Assembly (NCBI GenBank): GCA_002343445.1
Contig: DDSP01000032.1
Location: forward strand, 7,658 to 71,657
DNA from: Chthonomonas sp. UBA2387
GTDB lineage: Bacteria; Armatimonadota; Fimbriimonadia; Fimbriimonadales; Fimbriimonadaceae
Length of the DNA: 64,000 nucleotides
Direction: 5' to 3'
The position numbers and the translations under genes are program-made. Every line of letters starts with the position of its first letter. Position 1 is the first letter of the stretch. Below the pieces are notes generated by a model that worked only from the letters and a program-made list of their open reading frames with translations, did no database searches and was not told the origin of the DNA. Shown one piece after another: positions 50,360 through 58,603 of the stretch.

Positions 50360-50581
50360 ATGAGCGAACCCAAGACATTCCCGAACGGCCGTCCCCGTGG
50401 TCTGGAGGCTCTCACCCGCGACGAGCACGAGTGGCTGCTTCAGGCGGTGCCGAGCGGCCTGGTCTCGAAAATCGAGGCCGCCGCGAAGCTCGGGATCTCG
50501 CTGCCGACCGTGGAGAAGTGGCTGACCCGGCCGGTCGGATTCAAAGCCAATCGAGGTCGGGCCCGGAAGGGCGCGGCCTGA
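50360..50581 (+). CDS. Small HTH protein, Cro-like position
   Basis: 73 aa. SKIEAAAKLGISLPTVEKWLTRPVG is a helix-turn-helix. It is the first gene rightward of the repressor and is divergent from it, the place of Cro in lambdoid phages. The ATG follows the promoter by 12 nt with a weak ribosome-binding site. Confidence 0.6.
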   Translation: MSEPKTFPNGRPRGLEALTRDEHEWLLQAVPSGLVSKIEAAAKLGISLPTVEKWLTRPVGFKANRGRARKGAA

Positions 50582-50660
50582 TCTTTCGTCACTCCGGCCC
50601 CCGCTGGGGGTCGGCCCTAGGCCGAGGGCAGAGGCAAGAGCAAAAGGAACCGAACCGAAG

Positions 50661-51476
50661 ATGAGCGAACGCAACTACGACGCACTGAACGCCAAGGCCC
50701 CCGCGGGCGGCGGCTCGACCACTTATCTCCGTCTCGCGCACGGGGCGCTGTACCAGGACAAGAAGGAGTGGGGCAAGGAGCTCCGCGGCTTTTACACGGG
50801 CCACACGTTGAAGCGTGACCCCGGCAACGCCGCGGCGCGCATCGACCCCAACTGGAAGCTGCAGGTCTGGTTCGACACTCCGAACGGGCGGGTCGCGGTC
50901 GAGACCAACACGAACAGCAAGAACGCGTTCGGGATGCTGACGTGCTTCCTGTACCCGATCGAGGTGGACGAGCCTGTTCTGATGAGCGTGTGGGCGGGCG
51001 AGGGCGAGGGGACGGCGAACCCGCCCGTCTGCGTGGCCCTGTACCGGCTGGACGAGGCCGCGAACGAGTTCAAGATCGTGCCGAAGTCCGAGCGTTTCCG
51101 CGCCGACGGCGAGTTCTGGAGCGAGCGGGAGCCCGAGTACCTGGCGATGCTGCGCGAGCACGTCGGCTATCAGGAGCCGAAGAGCTCGGTTCCGGAGGCG
51201 AGCGAGTTCGATTTGACGGACGAGTTCTTGAAGAGCAAGGGCTGGCCGACGCTCGAGGAGGCGCCGGACGTTCTGCACGCGGTGTTCCAGAAGGCGCTGG
51301 GCTTCGACTTCGCGGGCTTCGAGAATCTGACTGCCTCCGAGTGGAACCAGGCTCGGCTCGTGTTGGGCCGGGCGCAGAACACGCCGAAGCTGATCCGGGA
51401 GTATCTGGAGTCCAACCCTGCGCCGGCGGCGGCGAAGGGTGCCGCGGAGGAGTACGACCCGTTCGCGGACGAGTGA
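50661..51476 (+). CDS. Phage protein with acidic SSB-like C-terminal tail
   Basis: 271 aa. The N-terminal half is beta-rich (KLQVWFDTPNGRVAVETNTNSK, PVCVALYRLDE), compatible with an OB-type fold. The last residues AAEEYDPFADE are acidic with a buried DPF, recalling the acidic DIPF tip by which SSB recruits partners. A single-stranded DNA-binding role is inference from this and from the replication genes downstream. No recognised family. Confidence 0.4.
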   Translation: MSERNYDALNAKAPAGGGSTTYLRLAHGALYQDKKEWGKELRGFYTGHTLKRDPGNAAARIDPNWKLQVWFDTPNGRVAVETNTNSKNAFGMLTCFLYPIEVDEPVLMSVWAGEGEGTANPPVCVALYRLDEAANEFKIVPKSERFRADGEFWSEREPEYLAMLREHVGYQEPKSSVPEASEFDLTDEFLKSKGWPTLEEAPDVLHAVFQKALGFDFAGFENLTASEWNQARLVLGRAQNTPKLIREYLESNPAPAAAKGAAEEYDPFADE

Positions 51477-51483
51477 GGAGACC

Positions 51484-52017
51484 ATGAGCCAGACTAGCGA
51501 GCCTTTGGTGGATATGCCCCTTGGCGAGATCGAGGAAGCGATCGAGCGGGCAGACGGGATCTTGGTCGAGGCGATGAAGAAGGCCACGGTGATCGTGACC
51601 CTGCACGACCTGAACGAGGTGGCGGCCGCCGCGGCGCTCTTGTTGGCGCGCGTCCAGAAGTTGGAGGCGCAGCTGGCGAAGGCCTCCACGGTTGTGGACC
51701 CTGTTGAACGGGTTGACGAGGCCGCCCCGATCACCGAGCCCGAACTGTCGCCTCAGTCGGTCGAAGAGCGGGACTGGTTGCGCTCGAAGGGCCTGGACGC
51801 TTCGGCGGCATTGCTGCTCGTGCGTTGGATGGCCAACCAGCCTCGAGGAACGGCGACTGCCTCGGAAGCGGCCGCCAAGTGGGACCTGACCACCGACCAG
51901 GCGCTGGCGATGGTGCAGCGGTACGGGCCGATCATCGGACAGTTGCGAGAGCTGCGAGGCACGAAGTACGACGAGAAGTTCGCCGAGTTCAAGGACCGGT
52001 TGGGGGTGGCGGAGTGA
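51484..52017 (+). CDS. Phage protein, coiled coil, unknown
   Basis: 177 aa. Residues 20-70 are Ala/Leu-rich coiled coil, then a linker and a small helical domain (SEAAAKWDLTTDQALAMVQRYG) resembling a winged helix. GAGGAGA precedes the ATG as ribosome-binding site. Confidence 0.5.
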   Translation: MSQTSEPLVDMPLGEIEEAIERADGILVEAMKKATVIVTLHDLNEVAAAAALLLARVQKLEAQLAKASTVVDPVERVDEAAPITEPELSPQSVEERDWLRSKGLDASAALLLVRWMANQPRGTATASEAAAKWDLTTDQALAMVQRYGPIIGQLRELRGTKYDEKFAEFKDRLGVAE

Positions 52018-52250
52018 AGCCCTACGAGTTGCGGTTGAAGCTCTCGCCGCTTTGGAAGGCGATCAGGAAGATCGACGTCGAGGTTCGGCGCTTCGATCGG
52101 CAGGACCAGGCGATCGAGCAGATGCAGGTGGCCCGCCTTACGCAGGTGTTCCACAAGGGTCGTCCGTGCGGCGCGCGCTACGTGGGCGGGGTGGTGAAGA
52201 GCCCGACGGCCGGCGTCGTGGGCTTCTTCGGCGAGGAGGTTCCGGAATGA
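52014..52250 (+). CDS. Small basic phage protein, unknown
   Basis: 78 aa, GTG start overlapping the previous stop. Basic N-terminal half (KLSPLWKAIRKIDVEVRRFDRQ) and Gly-rich C-terminus ending EEVPE. The 3' end lies in a direct repeat shared with the next junction. Confidence 0.45.
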   Translation: MKPYELRLKLSPLWKAIRKIDVEVRRFDRQDQAIEQMQVARLTQVFHKGRPCGARYVGGVVKSPTAGVVGFFGEEVPE

Positions 52251-52257
52251 GCGCTTC
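52232..52257 (+). repeat. 26-bp direct repeat, copy 1
   Basis: Spans the end of the 78-aa gene, the GGAGG ribosome-binding site and the start of the next gene. It is identical to 52624-52649. Confidence 0.85.
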
Positions 52258-52642
52258 TTCGACGGGCGCCGAGTGGTTGGACAGGCTGGACGCTCTCCTG
52301 GAGAGGTGCATCGTGGAGGGTCGCGAGGCGAGGCAAGAAGAGCTTGCGGCGAGAGTCGAATCTCGGCTAGCCTCCCTGGCCCGGGAGCAGCTTGACCGAG
52401 AGGGAATGGCGGACGCGAGAAGGAGCCGCACCAAGGCGATCCTGGACGCGGCCGACGGAGACGGAGACACGTTGCTGGTGCTTGCCGCCTGTGTCTTGAT
52501 CTCCACGGAGTTGGAGATTTGCGATCGGCTTGCGCGTCAGGTGCTGCTCCACGTTGGAAAGCACCGCACCGCCTTTGCGGCCGAGTACCCGCTGCTGCTG
52601 TCCAAGTCGGTGCCGCGCCGATCCGAGGAGGTTCCGGAATGA
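52247..52642 (+). CDS. Phage protein in a direct-repeat cassette, unknown
   Basis: 131 aa, mostly helical (LDALLERCIVEGREARQEEL, ILDAADGDGDTLLVLAACVL). N-terminus MSAS and C-terminus EEVPE are both encoded by the flanking 26-bp direct repeats, so the whole gene could be gained or lost by one recombination without disturbing its neighbours. Confidence 0.5.
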   Translation: MSASSTGAEWLDRLDALLERCIVEGREARQEELAARVESRLASLAREQLDREGMADARRSRTKAILDAADGDGDTLLVLAACVLISTELEICDRLARQVLLHVGKHRTAFAAEYPLLLSKSVPRRSEEVPE

Positions 52643-52649
52643 GCGCTTC
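52624..52649 (+). repeat. 26-bp direct repeat, copy 2
   Basis: Identical to 52232-52257 and placed in the same way across a stop, ribosome-binding site and start. Confidence 0.85.
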
Positions 52650-53121
52650 GGGTTGGATCGGCGTGGACCTCGACGGCACGCTGGCCCGCGTGGACTACGG
52701 CAAGGTGTACGACGGCAGTATCGGCGAGCCTATCCAAGACATGGTGGACTTCGTCCGGCTGTTGAACCCTCGTCTGGTCGAGTTTCGCGTGTTCACCGCT
52801 CGTGTGGCCAGTCCGCTTCAGCGTTGGGAGGGCTACGACTTCCCCTGCGAAGCGTATGCGATCCGCTATCAGCGAATGCTCATCGAGGCGTGGTGCCTGG
52901 AGCACATCGGGTGCGTGTTGCCGGTGACGGCGACCAAGGATCACCAGTGCGTCGCCATCATCGACGACCGGGCGATTTCCGCACCGCACAACTTCGAGCG
53001 CCTACCGGTCAGGGCCGTGAATCTGATCCAAGGTCGGCTTGTGGGTGCGGGATGGGCGATGGATCGGGTGTCCGATCTTCTGGGTGGCCAGTGGGGCTAT
53101 CCGCTTGGAGGCGAGGAATGA
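52639..53121 (+). CDS. HAD-like phosphatase
   Basis: 160 aa. GVDLDGTLA is HAD motif I (DxDGT), FRVFTAR motif II (Thr) and VAIIDDRA motif IV (two Asp). Cap domains are absent, as in small phage HAD proteins. It may process nucleotides or DNA ends; the substrate is unknown. Confidence 0.75.
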   Translation: MSASGWIGVDLDGTLARVDYGKVYDGSIGEPIQDMVDFVRLLNPRLVEFRVFTARVASPLQRWEGYDFPCEAYAIRYQRMLIEAWCLEHIGCVLPVTATKDHQCVAIIDDRAISAPHNFERLPVRAVNLIQGRLVGAGWAMDRVSDLLGGQWGYPLGGEE

Positions 53122-53519
53122 GCGGGCCGATCGCGACCGAGGCGGAGGTCCAGCGCTCGATCATCAAATTGCTGGAATGGGCCGGATTCGTCGTGTGGTC
53201 GACGTCGAGGGTTCGGCGGCGGTGTTCCCATTGCGGTTCGTACTCGAGCGGCGGAGACGGCGTGGAGAAGGGGTTGCCCGACCTGGTGTTCTGCCACCCG
53301 AGAATCCCGCGCTTGCTTGGCGGGATCGAGGTGAAGGGGCCCAAGACCACGATCTCTCCGGAGCAACGGGCGGCCGCGGACGCGGGTTGCTACGCGATCT
53401 GCCGCTCACCCGAGGAGGCGGCGCTGGCCGTGGTGAACTGGTGGCGATCCTACGCCCGGTGTCCCGATCCTGTGCCGAGCGCGGTCCTGCGACTGGTCGA
53501 AGCGGGGTATCGGCAGTGA
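53118..53519 (+). CDS. VRR-NUC nuclease
   Basis: 133 aa. TEAEVQRSIIKLLEWAGF, KGLPDLVF and GGIEVKGPKTTISPEQ give the E...D...ExK catalytic set of the VRR-NUC/Holliday-junction-type nuclease domain. A CSHCGS pair sits in the central loop. It likely works in phage replication or recombination. Confidence 0.82.
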   Translation: MSGPIATEAEVQRSIIKLLEWAGFVVWSTSRVRRRCSHCGSYSSGGDGVEKGLPDLVFCHPRIPRLLGGIEVKGPKTTISPEQRAAADAGCYAICRSPEEAALAVVNWWRSYARCPDPVPSAVLRLVEAGYRQ

Positions 53520-53701
53520 GCGTGACGGTGCAGGGATTGATCGAGCTGGCCAGGGTTGCGGCCGGCGAGGATCGCCGCGCCCAGGAGCGCTGGCTGCTCG
53601 ACCGGGCCAAGGGCGTCGGCCACGAGCCGACCCTGGTCGCCATTCAAACGGCCGTTTCGGTGGTGCGGCTCCGCATCTGGCTGGAGGCCTGCCGTGGCTA
53701 A
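53516..53701 (+). CDS. Small phage protein, unknown
   Basis: 61 aa, GTG start overlapping the previous stop. Helical and basic (RRAQERWLLDRAKGVGHEP). Not recognised. Confidence 0.4.
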   Translation: MSVTVQGLIELARVAAGEDRRAQERWLLDRAKGVGHEPTLVAIQTAVSVVRLRIWLEACRG

Positions 53702-53810
53702 GCGCGCGATCGTTTGGATCCTGCGGCGCGTGGACGACCTGGTGTTCGGGCTGTTGCTCGCTTGCCTGGTCGTCGCGATGCTGATTATCGGCGAGGAGGG
53801 TTGGGAGTGA
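53694..53810 (+). CDS. 38-aa single-pass membrane protein
   Basis: GTG start overlapping the previous gene by 8 nt. A short basic N-terminus is followed by one membrane helix (LVFGLLLACLVVAMLIIG). Its stop overlaps the helicase start. Confidence 0.45.
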   Translation: MAKRAIVWILRRVDDLVFGLLLACLVVAMLIIGEEGWE

Positions 53811-55498
53811 ACCTGTTCGAGATTCCGGAGCCGACCCGCGAGATCGCCCTGCGGCCGTATCAGGAGGCCTGCTTGCAGGCGGTGGAAGCGGGCTTCGACG
53901 CGGGCATTCGGCGCGGCTTGCTGGTGTTGCCGACGGGCACGGGCAAGACCACGATCTTCAGCGAGTTGGTCAAGCGCCGCGCCCAGCGGAGTCTGATCCT
54001 CGCCCACCGCGTCGAGCTGCTCGACCAGGCGGCGGCACGGTTGCGCTCGATGGGCGCGGGGCGGTTTGTTTCGGTCGAGGGCGGCGACCAGCGTGCCGAC
54101 CCGGGCTCGGACGTGGTGGTCGCCGGGGTCCAGTCGATCGGCAGGGAGCGCACGGACCGGCTGAGCTGGTTCGATCCCCGGCTGGTGATCGTGGACGAGG
54201 CCCACCACGCCTGCGCCGACTCGTACATGCACGTTCTGCGCCGCTACGGGTGCTTCGGCGATGGCGCCCGGTGTTTGGGCGTGACGGCCACGCCCCACCG
54301 CCTCGACAACAAGCCGCTGCACGGCACCGAGCGCTCGATCTTCGAGTCGGTGTTGTTCCAGTACACGCTGCGCGAGGCGATCGGGGCCAGTTGGCTCTGC
54401 GACCTGCGCGGCTACCGTGTGCAGGGCGGCGCGGACCTGAGCGGCGTGAAGAGCTCGATGGGCGACTTCAACGCCGGTCAGCTGGCCAGCCGCGTCGACA
54501 ACCCCGAGCGCAACGTCGCCGCCTACAAGCACTGGGCCGAGGTGGCCCGAGACAGGCGGACGGTCGTGTTCTGTTGCACGGTCGACCACGCCCTGCACGT
54601 GGCCGAGCTGTTCCAGGACCGCGGCGTGCGCGCCGAGTGCGTCCACGGGGCGATGGATCCGGAGGAGCGGTCCGCGATCATGGGCCGCTTCCGCTCCGGC
54701 GAAACGCAGGTGCTGACGAACGTGGAGATCGTGACCGAGGGCGTGGACGTGCCCGAGATCGGTTGCGTCCTGCTTCTGAGGCCGACGCAGAGTTGGGCGC
54801 TCTACACGCAGATGGTGGGTCGAGGTTTGAGGCCTCTGCCCGGCAAGCCCGACTGCATCGTGATCGACGTGGTGGACGCGAGCGCCGACAAGAGCCTGGC
54901 GAGTTGCCCGGGGTTGCTGGGCTTGCCGCCCGATCTCGACCTCGAGGGCAATTCGCTGAGCGCCGCGGCCAAGCGCGTGGACTCGTTCAGCGACGGCCGC
55001 AAGGCGGCCTTGTTCCGGAGGCCGACCACGTTCAGCGGGCTGTTCGACGAGCTGACCGAGGTCGACCTGCTGTCGGAGCTCGCCATTCCGGAGGAGGCGG
55101 CCAAGTGCTCGCGATTCGGGTGGCTGAAGCTCGGGGACGAGCAGTACCGGCTGAGCTGCGGCGGCGATGAGTCCGAGGGTCGCAGGGCGGCGGTGCTCTC
55201 TGTGGATCCGCTCGGCGCCTGGTCGCTGCGTCTGGTGTCGGACAAACGCGACCTGTGCCACCCGGTGGGCGACGATCTGCGCTCGGCGTTCCGGCTGGCC
55301 GACGCGTTGATCCGGCAGGCGTATCCGGGCGTGGCTGCGGTGGCGGATCGTTCGGCGCCGTGGCGGAGTTCGCCGCCGAGCGAGAAGCAGATCGGTGTGT
55401 TGAAGCGGTTTCGGGTTCAGCCCGACGTGCTGGCGACGCTGGACAAGGGTCAGGCGAGCCAGCTCATCACGAAGCTCATGGCGGAGGCGGGAAGGTAG
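53807..55498 (+). CDS. SF2 DEAD/DEAH-box helicase
   Basis: 563 aa, GTG start. The Q-like RPYQEACLQAV is followed by LPTGTGKTT (Walker A), LAHRVELLDQA (Ia), VDEAHHAC (DEAH), GVTATPHR (III), ITEGVDVPEIG-like block and QMVGRGLRP (VI). Both RecA-like domains are present, and a C-terminal extension of about 150 aa may bind a partner. It probably unwinds DNA or RNA during phage replication. It sits before the initiator gene. Confidence 0.9.
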   Translation: MNLFEIPEPTREIALRPYQEACLQAVEAGFDAGIRRGLLVLPTGTGKTTIFSELVKRRAQRSLILAHRVELLDQAAARLRSMGAGRFVSVEGGDQRADPGSDVVVAGVQSIGRERTDRLSWFDPRLVIVDEAHHACADSYMHVLRRYGCFGDGARCLGVTATPHRLDNKPLHGTERSIFESVLFQYTLREAIGASWLCDLRGYRVQGGADLSGVKSSMGDFNAGQLASRVDNPERNVAAYKHWAEVARDRRTVVFCCTVDHALHVAELFQDRGVRAECVHGAMDPEERSAIMGRFRSGETQVLTNVEIVTEGVDVPEIGCVLLLRPTQSWALYTQMVGRGLRPLPGKPDCIVIDVVDASADKSLASCPGLLGLPPDLDLEGNSLSAAAKRVDSFSDGRKAALFRRPTTFSGLFDELTEVDLLSELAIPEEAAKCSRFGWLKLGDEQYRLSCGGDESEGRRAAVLSVDPLGAWSLRLVSDKRDLCHPVGDDLRSAFRLADALIRQAYPGVAAVADRSAPWRSSPPSEKQIGVLKRFRVQPDVLATLDKGQASQLITKLMAEAGR

Positions 55499-55500
55499 GC

Positions 55501-56463
55501 ATGGCAGGATCGGGACGATGGATCAGGCTCGACGTGAACTGGGACGACTCGGCATGGCTGGCGGACCTGCCTTGGCCGGTGAGGGCCGTCTGGCCGCTCA
55601 TCCTGGCCCACGTGAAGACGATGGGAAGCGGCGGAGTGTGCGAGGCCCCCAACATGCGGCGCTTCTGCGCGGCTCACGACGTGCCCCAGGAGTGCGTCGA
55701 GGCGTTCCTCGATGGCGCGCACAGGGCGGGTGCCATGAATGTCGAGGGTTCGGAGTGGACCGTGGTCAAGTGGCGCACCTACCAGGAGTCCGATTCAGCG
55801 GAGCGGATGCGCCGCATGCGATTGCGGAACAACCCGTCACCTGAAGAGGCCGCCCAGCATGAAGCGTCACAGCCCGAACAGGATGAGGAAGTGACGAACA
55901 CCGGAGCGTGTGACGTCACAGCCCGTAACGTGACGTCACCCTGTCACGCGACAGAGACAGAGACAGAGACAGAGAGCTACGCTCTCAGTATTTCGGCGGC
56001 TCCGCCGGTCCCCGAGCGTGAACCCCTCGGCTCGACCGGGCCGCCTGGGCGAACCGGTCCCGAACCCGCGAAACCGCCCCCCGCCTGGTGGCCGGACCGC
56101 TACCCGGAGTCGCGCTTTCCGACCCCCGAGGCGTGGTGGGACGAGTTCAGCCGGGCTTTTCCGCGCCGGGCCGGAGACTCCAAGCTCAAGCTCGGCGCGG
56201 AGCTGGCCAGGCGGCTGCTCCGGGAGGGACGCGGCGACCTCGAGGAGCGCATCCTGGCCGGCGCTAAGCGCTACCGGGACTGGTGCGAGGCCACCGGCAA
56301 GCTGCGGACCGAGTTCGTTCAGCAGGTGCCGACCTGGCTCCGGAACCGTGGCTGGGAAGAGCCCTGGGAGATTCCGCCGGACGTTCCGGCGAAGCCCGTG
56401 AAGCCGCGGGTCGGGCCGGGCAAGGGCAACAGTTGGAGGAGCGACCTTGGCATCAGCGCTTAG
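55501..56463 (+). CDS. Phage replication initiator-like protein with internal origin candidate
   Basis: 320 aa. The N-terminal domain (WIRLDVNWDDSAWLADLPW to YQESDSAERMRRMR) looks like the winged-helix replisome organiser that begins many phage initiators. A Ser/Pro/Glu linker with a TETETETES run follows, then a helical C-terminal domain (WWDEFSRAFPRRAGDSKLK, YRDWCEATGK). The linker-coding DNA holds repeated GTGACGTCAC palindromes, as initiators with an internal origin do. The function is inferred from layout. Confidence 0.55.
   Translation: MAGSGRWIRLDVNWDDSAWLADLPWPVRAVWPLILAHVKTMGSGGVCEAPNMRRFCAAHDVPQECVEAFLDGAHRAGAMNVEGSEWTVVKWRTYQESDSAERMRRMRLRNNPSPEEAAQHEASQPEQDEEVTNTGACDVTARNVTSPCHATETETETESYALSISAAPPVPEREPLGSTGPPGRTGPEPAKPPPAWWPDRYPESRFPTPEAWWDEFSRAFPRRAGDSKLKLGAELARRLLREGRGDLEERILAGAKRYRDWCEATGKLRTEFVQQVPTWLRNRGWEEPWEIPPDVPAKPVKPRVGPGKGNSWRSDLGISA
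55865..55950. other. Candidate phage replication origin (iterons)
   Basis: Two identical 10-bp palindromes GTGACGTCAC start at 55910 and 55930, exactly 20 bp apart. Partial copies lie on both sides: CGTCAC at 55865, GTGACG at 55891 and GTCACG near 55944. A hexanucleotide run (ACAGAG, 4 copies, 55951-55974) follows. All lie in the linker region of the initiator gene. Confidence 0.5.
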
Positions 56464-56884
56464 CCCCGAGCTGGTCGGGCGCTGCCTCGAGATGTGGCAG
56501 TGCCTGGCCTACCCGAAGGCGGTGACGGGCGACCTGGTGCGCGCCTGGCAGGTCGCTCTGGCGCGCCACGACGTCGCCGAGGACGAGTTCCGGGAGTCGG
56601 CCCAGCGGCTGCTCGACCGGCGCGAGTACCCGACTCCCGCAGACGCCCTGGCCGAAGTCGTTCGGATTCGCTACGAGCGGTCGCTGCTCGATCCGCCGTG
56701 CGTCGAGGTGTTGGACTCTGGCGGCCACGTGCGGCTGGCGTCTCGTTCGGCGGCCGCGGCCATGCGGACGCTGCCCGCCAGAGTCCCTTCGAGATCGGGC
56801 GACAGAGTGCGCGATCTGGTGGGCCCGTTGGCCGAGCGATTTGGAAACCTCATGGAGACGAGGAAACCTCATGGAGACCACTGA
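56447..56884 (+). CDS. Phage protein downstream of initiator (helicase-loader-like position)
   Basis: 145 aa, TTG start inside the initiator 3' end. Helical N-terminus (LSPELVGRCLEMWQCLAYP, VRAWQVALARHDVAEDEF) of the kind seen in small helicase-loader/inhibitor proteins of the G39P type, then a disordered basic part. The identification is tentative. Confidence 0.4.
   Translation: MASALSPELVGRCLEMWQCLAYPKAVTGDLVRAWQVALARHDVAEDEFRESAQRLLDRREYPTPADALAEVVRIRYERSLLDPPCVEVLDSGGHVRLASRSAAAAMRTLPARVPSRSGDRVRDLVGPLAERFGNLMETRKPHGDH
56843..56878 (+). repeat. Tandem 19-bp duplication at a gene start
   Basis: GGAAACCTCATGGAGAC occurs at 56843-56859 and again at 56862-56878. The second copy provides the ribosome-binding region and ATG of the next gene; the first lies at the end of the previous one. 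Confidence 0.8.
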
Positions 56885-57356
56885 GTACACCGAAAAGCGC
56901 GAGAAGCCGGGGCGACCGGAAGTGTTCAGTTGGCATTGGTGGCAGCACCCGAGCCGCGACGGGTTGAACCGGGCGTGCCGGTGCTGGGCGCAGGTGGTGC
57001 GCTGGCGCCGCTCGCCTCGGTCCGAGGGCGCCTTGTGGCCGACCCACCACGTCGAGGACGACGAGGTTTGGGTGGAGGTGGATGGCAAGCGCACGCTGGT
57101 CTATCGGAAGTATTTGCCGGGCGGCTCGACCAGGCCGCGCGACCCGCTGCCCGCGATCGCGTACCCGTACCTCGGCGTCGAGGGGACGGCCCTGGACTCG
57201 GCGGGCGGAGTCGAGGCCGTGGCCGAGGAGATCAAGCGGTGCCTGGCCCGACAGTTCGTCCACGGGTCGGGCCGCGTGGTGTCGGCGAAGGACTCTCAAG
57301 GGCTCTGGCGGCTGATGGAGGCGTTCGTTCGGCTCGGCCAGGAGCGGTTCCCTTAG
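56871..57356 (+). CDS. Phage protein, unknown
   Basis: 161 aa. A Trp-rich N-terminal part (FSWHWWQHPSRDGLNRAC) precedes a basic section and a helical C-terminus (EAVAEEIKRCLARQF). Not recognised. Its stop overlaps the stop of the convergent accessory operon by 4 nt. Confidence 0.45.
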   Translation: METTEYTEKREKPGRPEVFSWHWWQHPSRDGLNRACRCWAQVVRWRRSPRSEGALWPTHHVEDDEVWVEVDGKRTLVYRKYLPGGSTRPRDPLPAIAYPYLGVEGTALDSAGGVEAVAEEIKRCLARQFVHGSGRVVSAKDSQGLWRLMEAFVRLGQERFP

Positions 57357-57616
57357 CGGTCGCCCATGCGGCGAATCTCGGCCAGGCGGGAGATTTCGTC
57401 GGTGTCGTACAGCCCGCTCGACCAGGTGGCGATGGTGAGGTCCGCCGGGCCTAGCCGGTCGAGGATGCAGCGGACGATGTTGAGCAGGGAGAACGCTCCG
57501 TTGGTGAGCCCGACCAGACGCGTGCCGGGTTCCATCTGGGCCACGACGCGGGCGGCGCTTTCGTCGCCAGTGCGGTCGGCGACGACCCGTCGCTTGCTGG
57601 TTTTCACGACTTGCAT
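57353..57616 (-). pseudogene. Truncated phage PLD-like protein (N-terminal part only)
   Basis: 87 aa. GTRLVGLTNGAFSLLNIVRCILDRLGPADLTIATWSSGLYDTDE matches the start of a phage protein family with a phospholipase D-like fold that is normally over 200 aa, from memory of the family rather than a search. The HKD catalytic part is missing, and the following DNA belongs to the convergent gene. It is the last gene of the leftward accessory operon. Confidence 0.45.
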
Positions 57617-57786
57617 TTCGATCCTCGCTCGATGAGGTCCTCGACGGCCCGGCTGAGGTTCAGCGTGTTGGCCTCGGCGTGGTCCTGGACCGCCCGCATC
57701 GCGCGGGCCGAGATTCTGGCCGTGAGTTTGATTCGCCGCTCCTCGGGCGGGAGCGGAGGGCGGCCTGGTTTGCGATCAGTTGACAT
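57604..57786 (-). CDS. Ribbon-helix-helix-like small regulator
   Basis: 60 aa. IKLTARISARAMRAVQDHAEANTLNLSRAVEDLIERG has the strand-helix-helix layout of RHH (CopG/Arc) proteins. It may autoregulate the leftward accessory operon. Confidence 0.6.
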   Translation of the reverse strand: MSTDRKPGRPPLPPEERRIKLTARISARAMRAVQDHAEANTLNLSRAVEDLIERGSKCKS

Positions 57787-58039
57787 CGGCCCAAGCCTCC
57801 ACGATCAGCGCGTCCATGACAGGGTCGGCGTCGCCACCATTCGCCCGGTGGGCGCGGTACCACGCGGTCAGCAGCCCGGCCACGTTGTCCTCGTGCTGGG
57901 CGCGGAACACCTCGACGTCCAGGCCGTTGGCCGCGCAGAGCGCTTCGATGGGCGCCCAGTCGAAAGCCACCTCCCCCGACGGGAGCCGGGAGAGGTGGAG
58001 GTGCGACCAGCGGACGGTGGAAGGGACGGCTAGAGTCAC
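57776..58039 (-). CDS. Small phage protein, unknown
   Basis: 87 aa, GTG start overlapping the previous stop. Acidic and helical (VFRAQHEDNVAGLLTAWYR). Not recognised. Confidence 0.45.
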   Translation of the reverse strand: MTLAVPSTVRWSHLHLSRLPSGEVAFDWAPIEALCAANGLDVEVFRAQHEDNVAGLLTAWYRAHRANGGDADPVMDALIVEAWADVN

Positions 58040-58296
58040 TGGGACTCCTCTATGGGTTCGGATGATTTTGGTCGCCCCGCAGGTCGCGGGTCGGGTCGGG
58101 GCGCGTCGTCTGGAATCACCCAGATTGGGCCCCTAGGTGTTTGGGTGCAGGCGCACGGGATGCGCCCCTGCCTGCACCATCGGTTGACGAGTCGCCGGGA
58201 GACCCCCCAGCGCTGGGCTGCTTCGGTGGTGGTTATGTCTGTTGTTCCTCTACTTCGAGCCTCGGGGCTCGGCTCAACCTCTGGGGCTGAGCCCAA
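58036..58296 (-). CDS. Small MerR/excisionase-type HTH protein
   Basis: About 86 aa if the TTG at 58296 is the start; the N-terminal end is uncertain. DITTTEAAQRWGVSRRLVNRWCRQGRIPC is a clear HTH followed by a basic-proline tail. It may control the accessory operon or excision. Confidence 0.5.
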   Translation of the reverse strand: MGSAPEVEPSPEARSRGTTDITTTEAAQRWGVSRRLVNRWCRQGRIPCACTQTPRGPIWVIPDDAPRPDPRPAGRPKSSEPIEESQ

Positions 58297-58321
58297 ACCC
58301 GAGGGTCTGGGGTGGGGTGGG

Positions 58322-58564
58322 TTATAAGGGAAGAATGAGCCGGAGGGCGAACTCAACGTCGCTTGTGTCGTCGACCTGCTTGCCCTTGTGGTAGAGCGCG
58401 AGTACCACATTGCCGCCGTGGTCGCGCTTGATGTCGCGCATCTCGGCGAGCAAGGTTCGAGCCGTGCCGTAATATTCGGTGTAGCCCATCGCCCACGGGT
58501 CGTCTCCGGTGATGGCGGCGGCCGCCCTCAAGGTAAATCTGCTGCGGGGTGAGAAGTTATCCAT
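58322..58564 (-). CDS. First gene of the leftward accessory operon, unknown
   Basis: 80 aa from the ATG at 58564. ARTLLAEMRDIKRDHGGNVVLALYHKGKQVDD looks like a small alpha/beta fold. It lies 40 nt downstream of a consensus promoter. Confidence 0.5.
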   Translation of the reverse strand: MDNFSPRSRFTLRAAAAITGDDPWAMGYTEYYGTARTLLAEMRDIKRDHGGNVVLALYHKGKQVDDTSDVEFALRLILPL

Positions 58565-58603
58565 TTGTTCGTGTTCCTCTCTGTGGGTCTGTCCCACATT
58601 GAT

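Noticed and set aside
55951..55974. ACAGAG repeat as a phase-variation switch
   Set aside because: The unit is 6 bp, so slippage keeps the frame; only the linker length would change.
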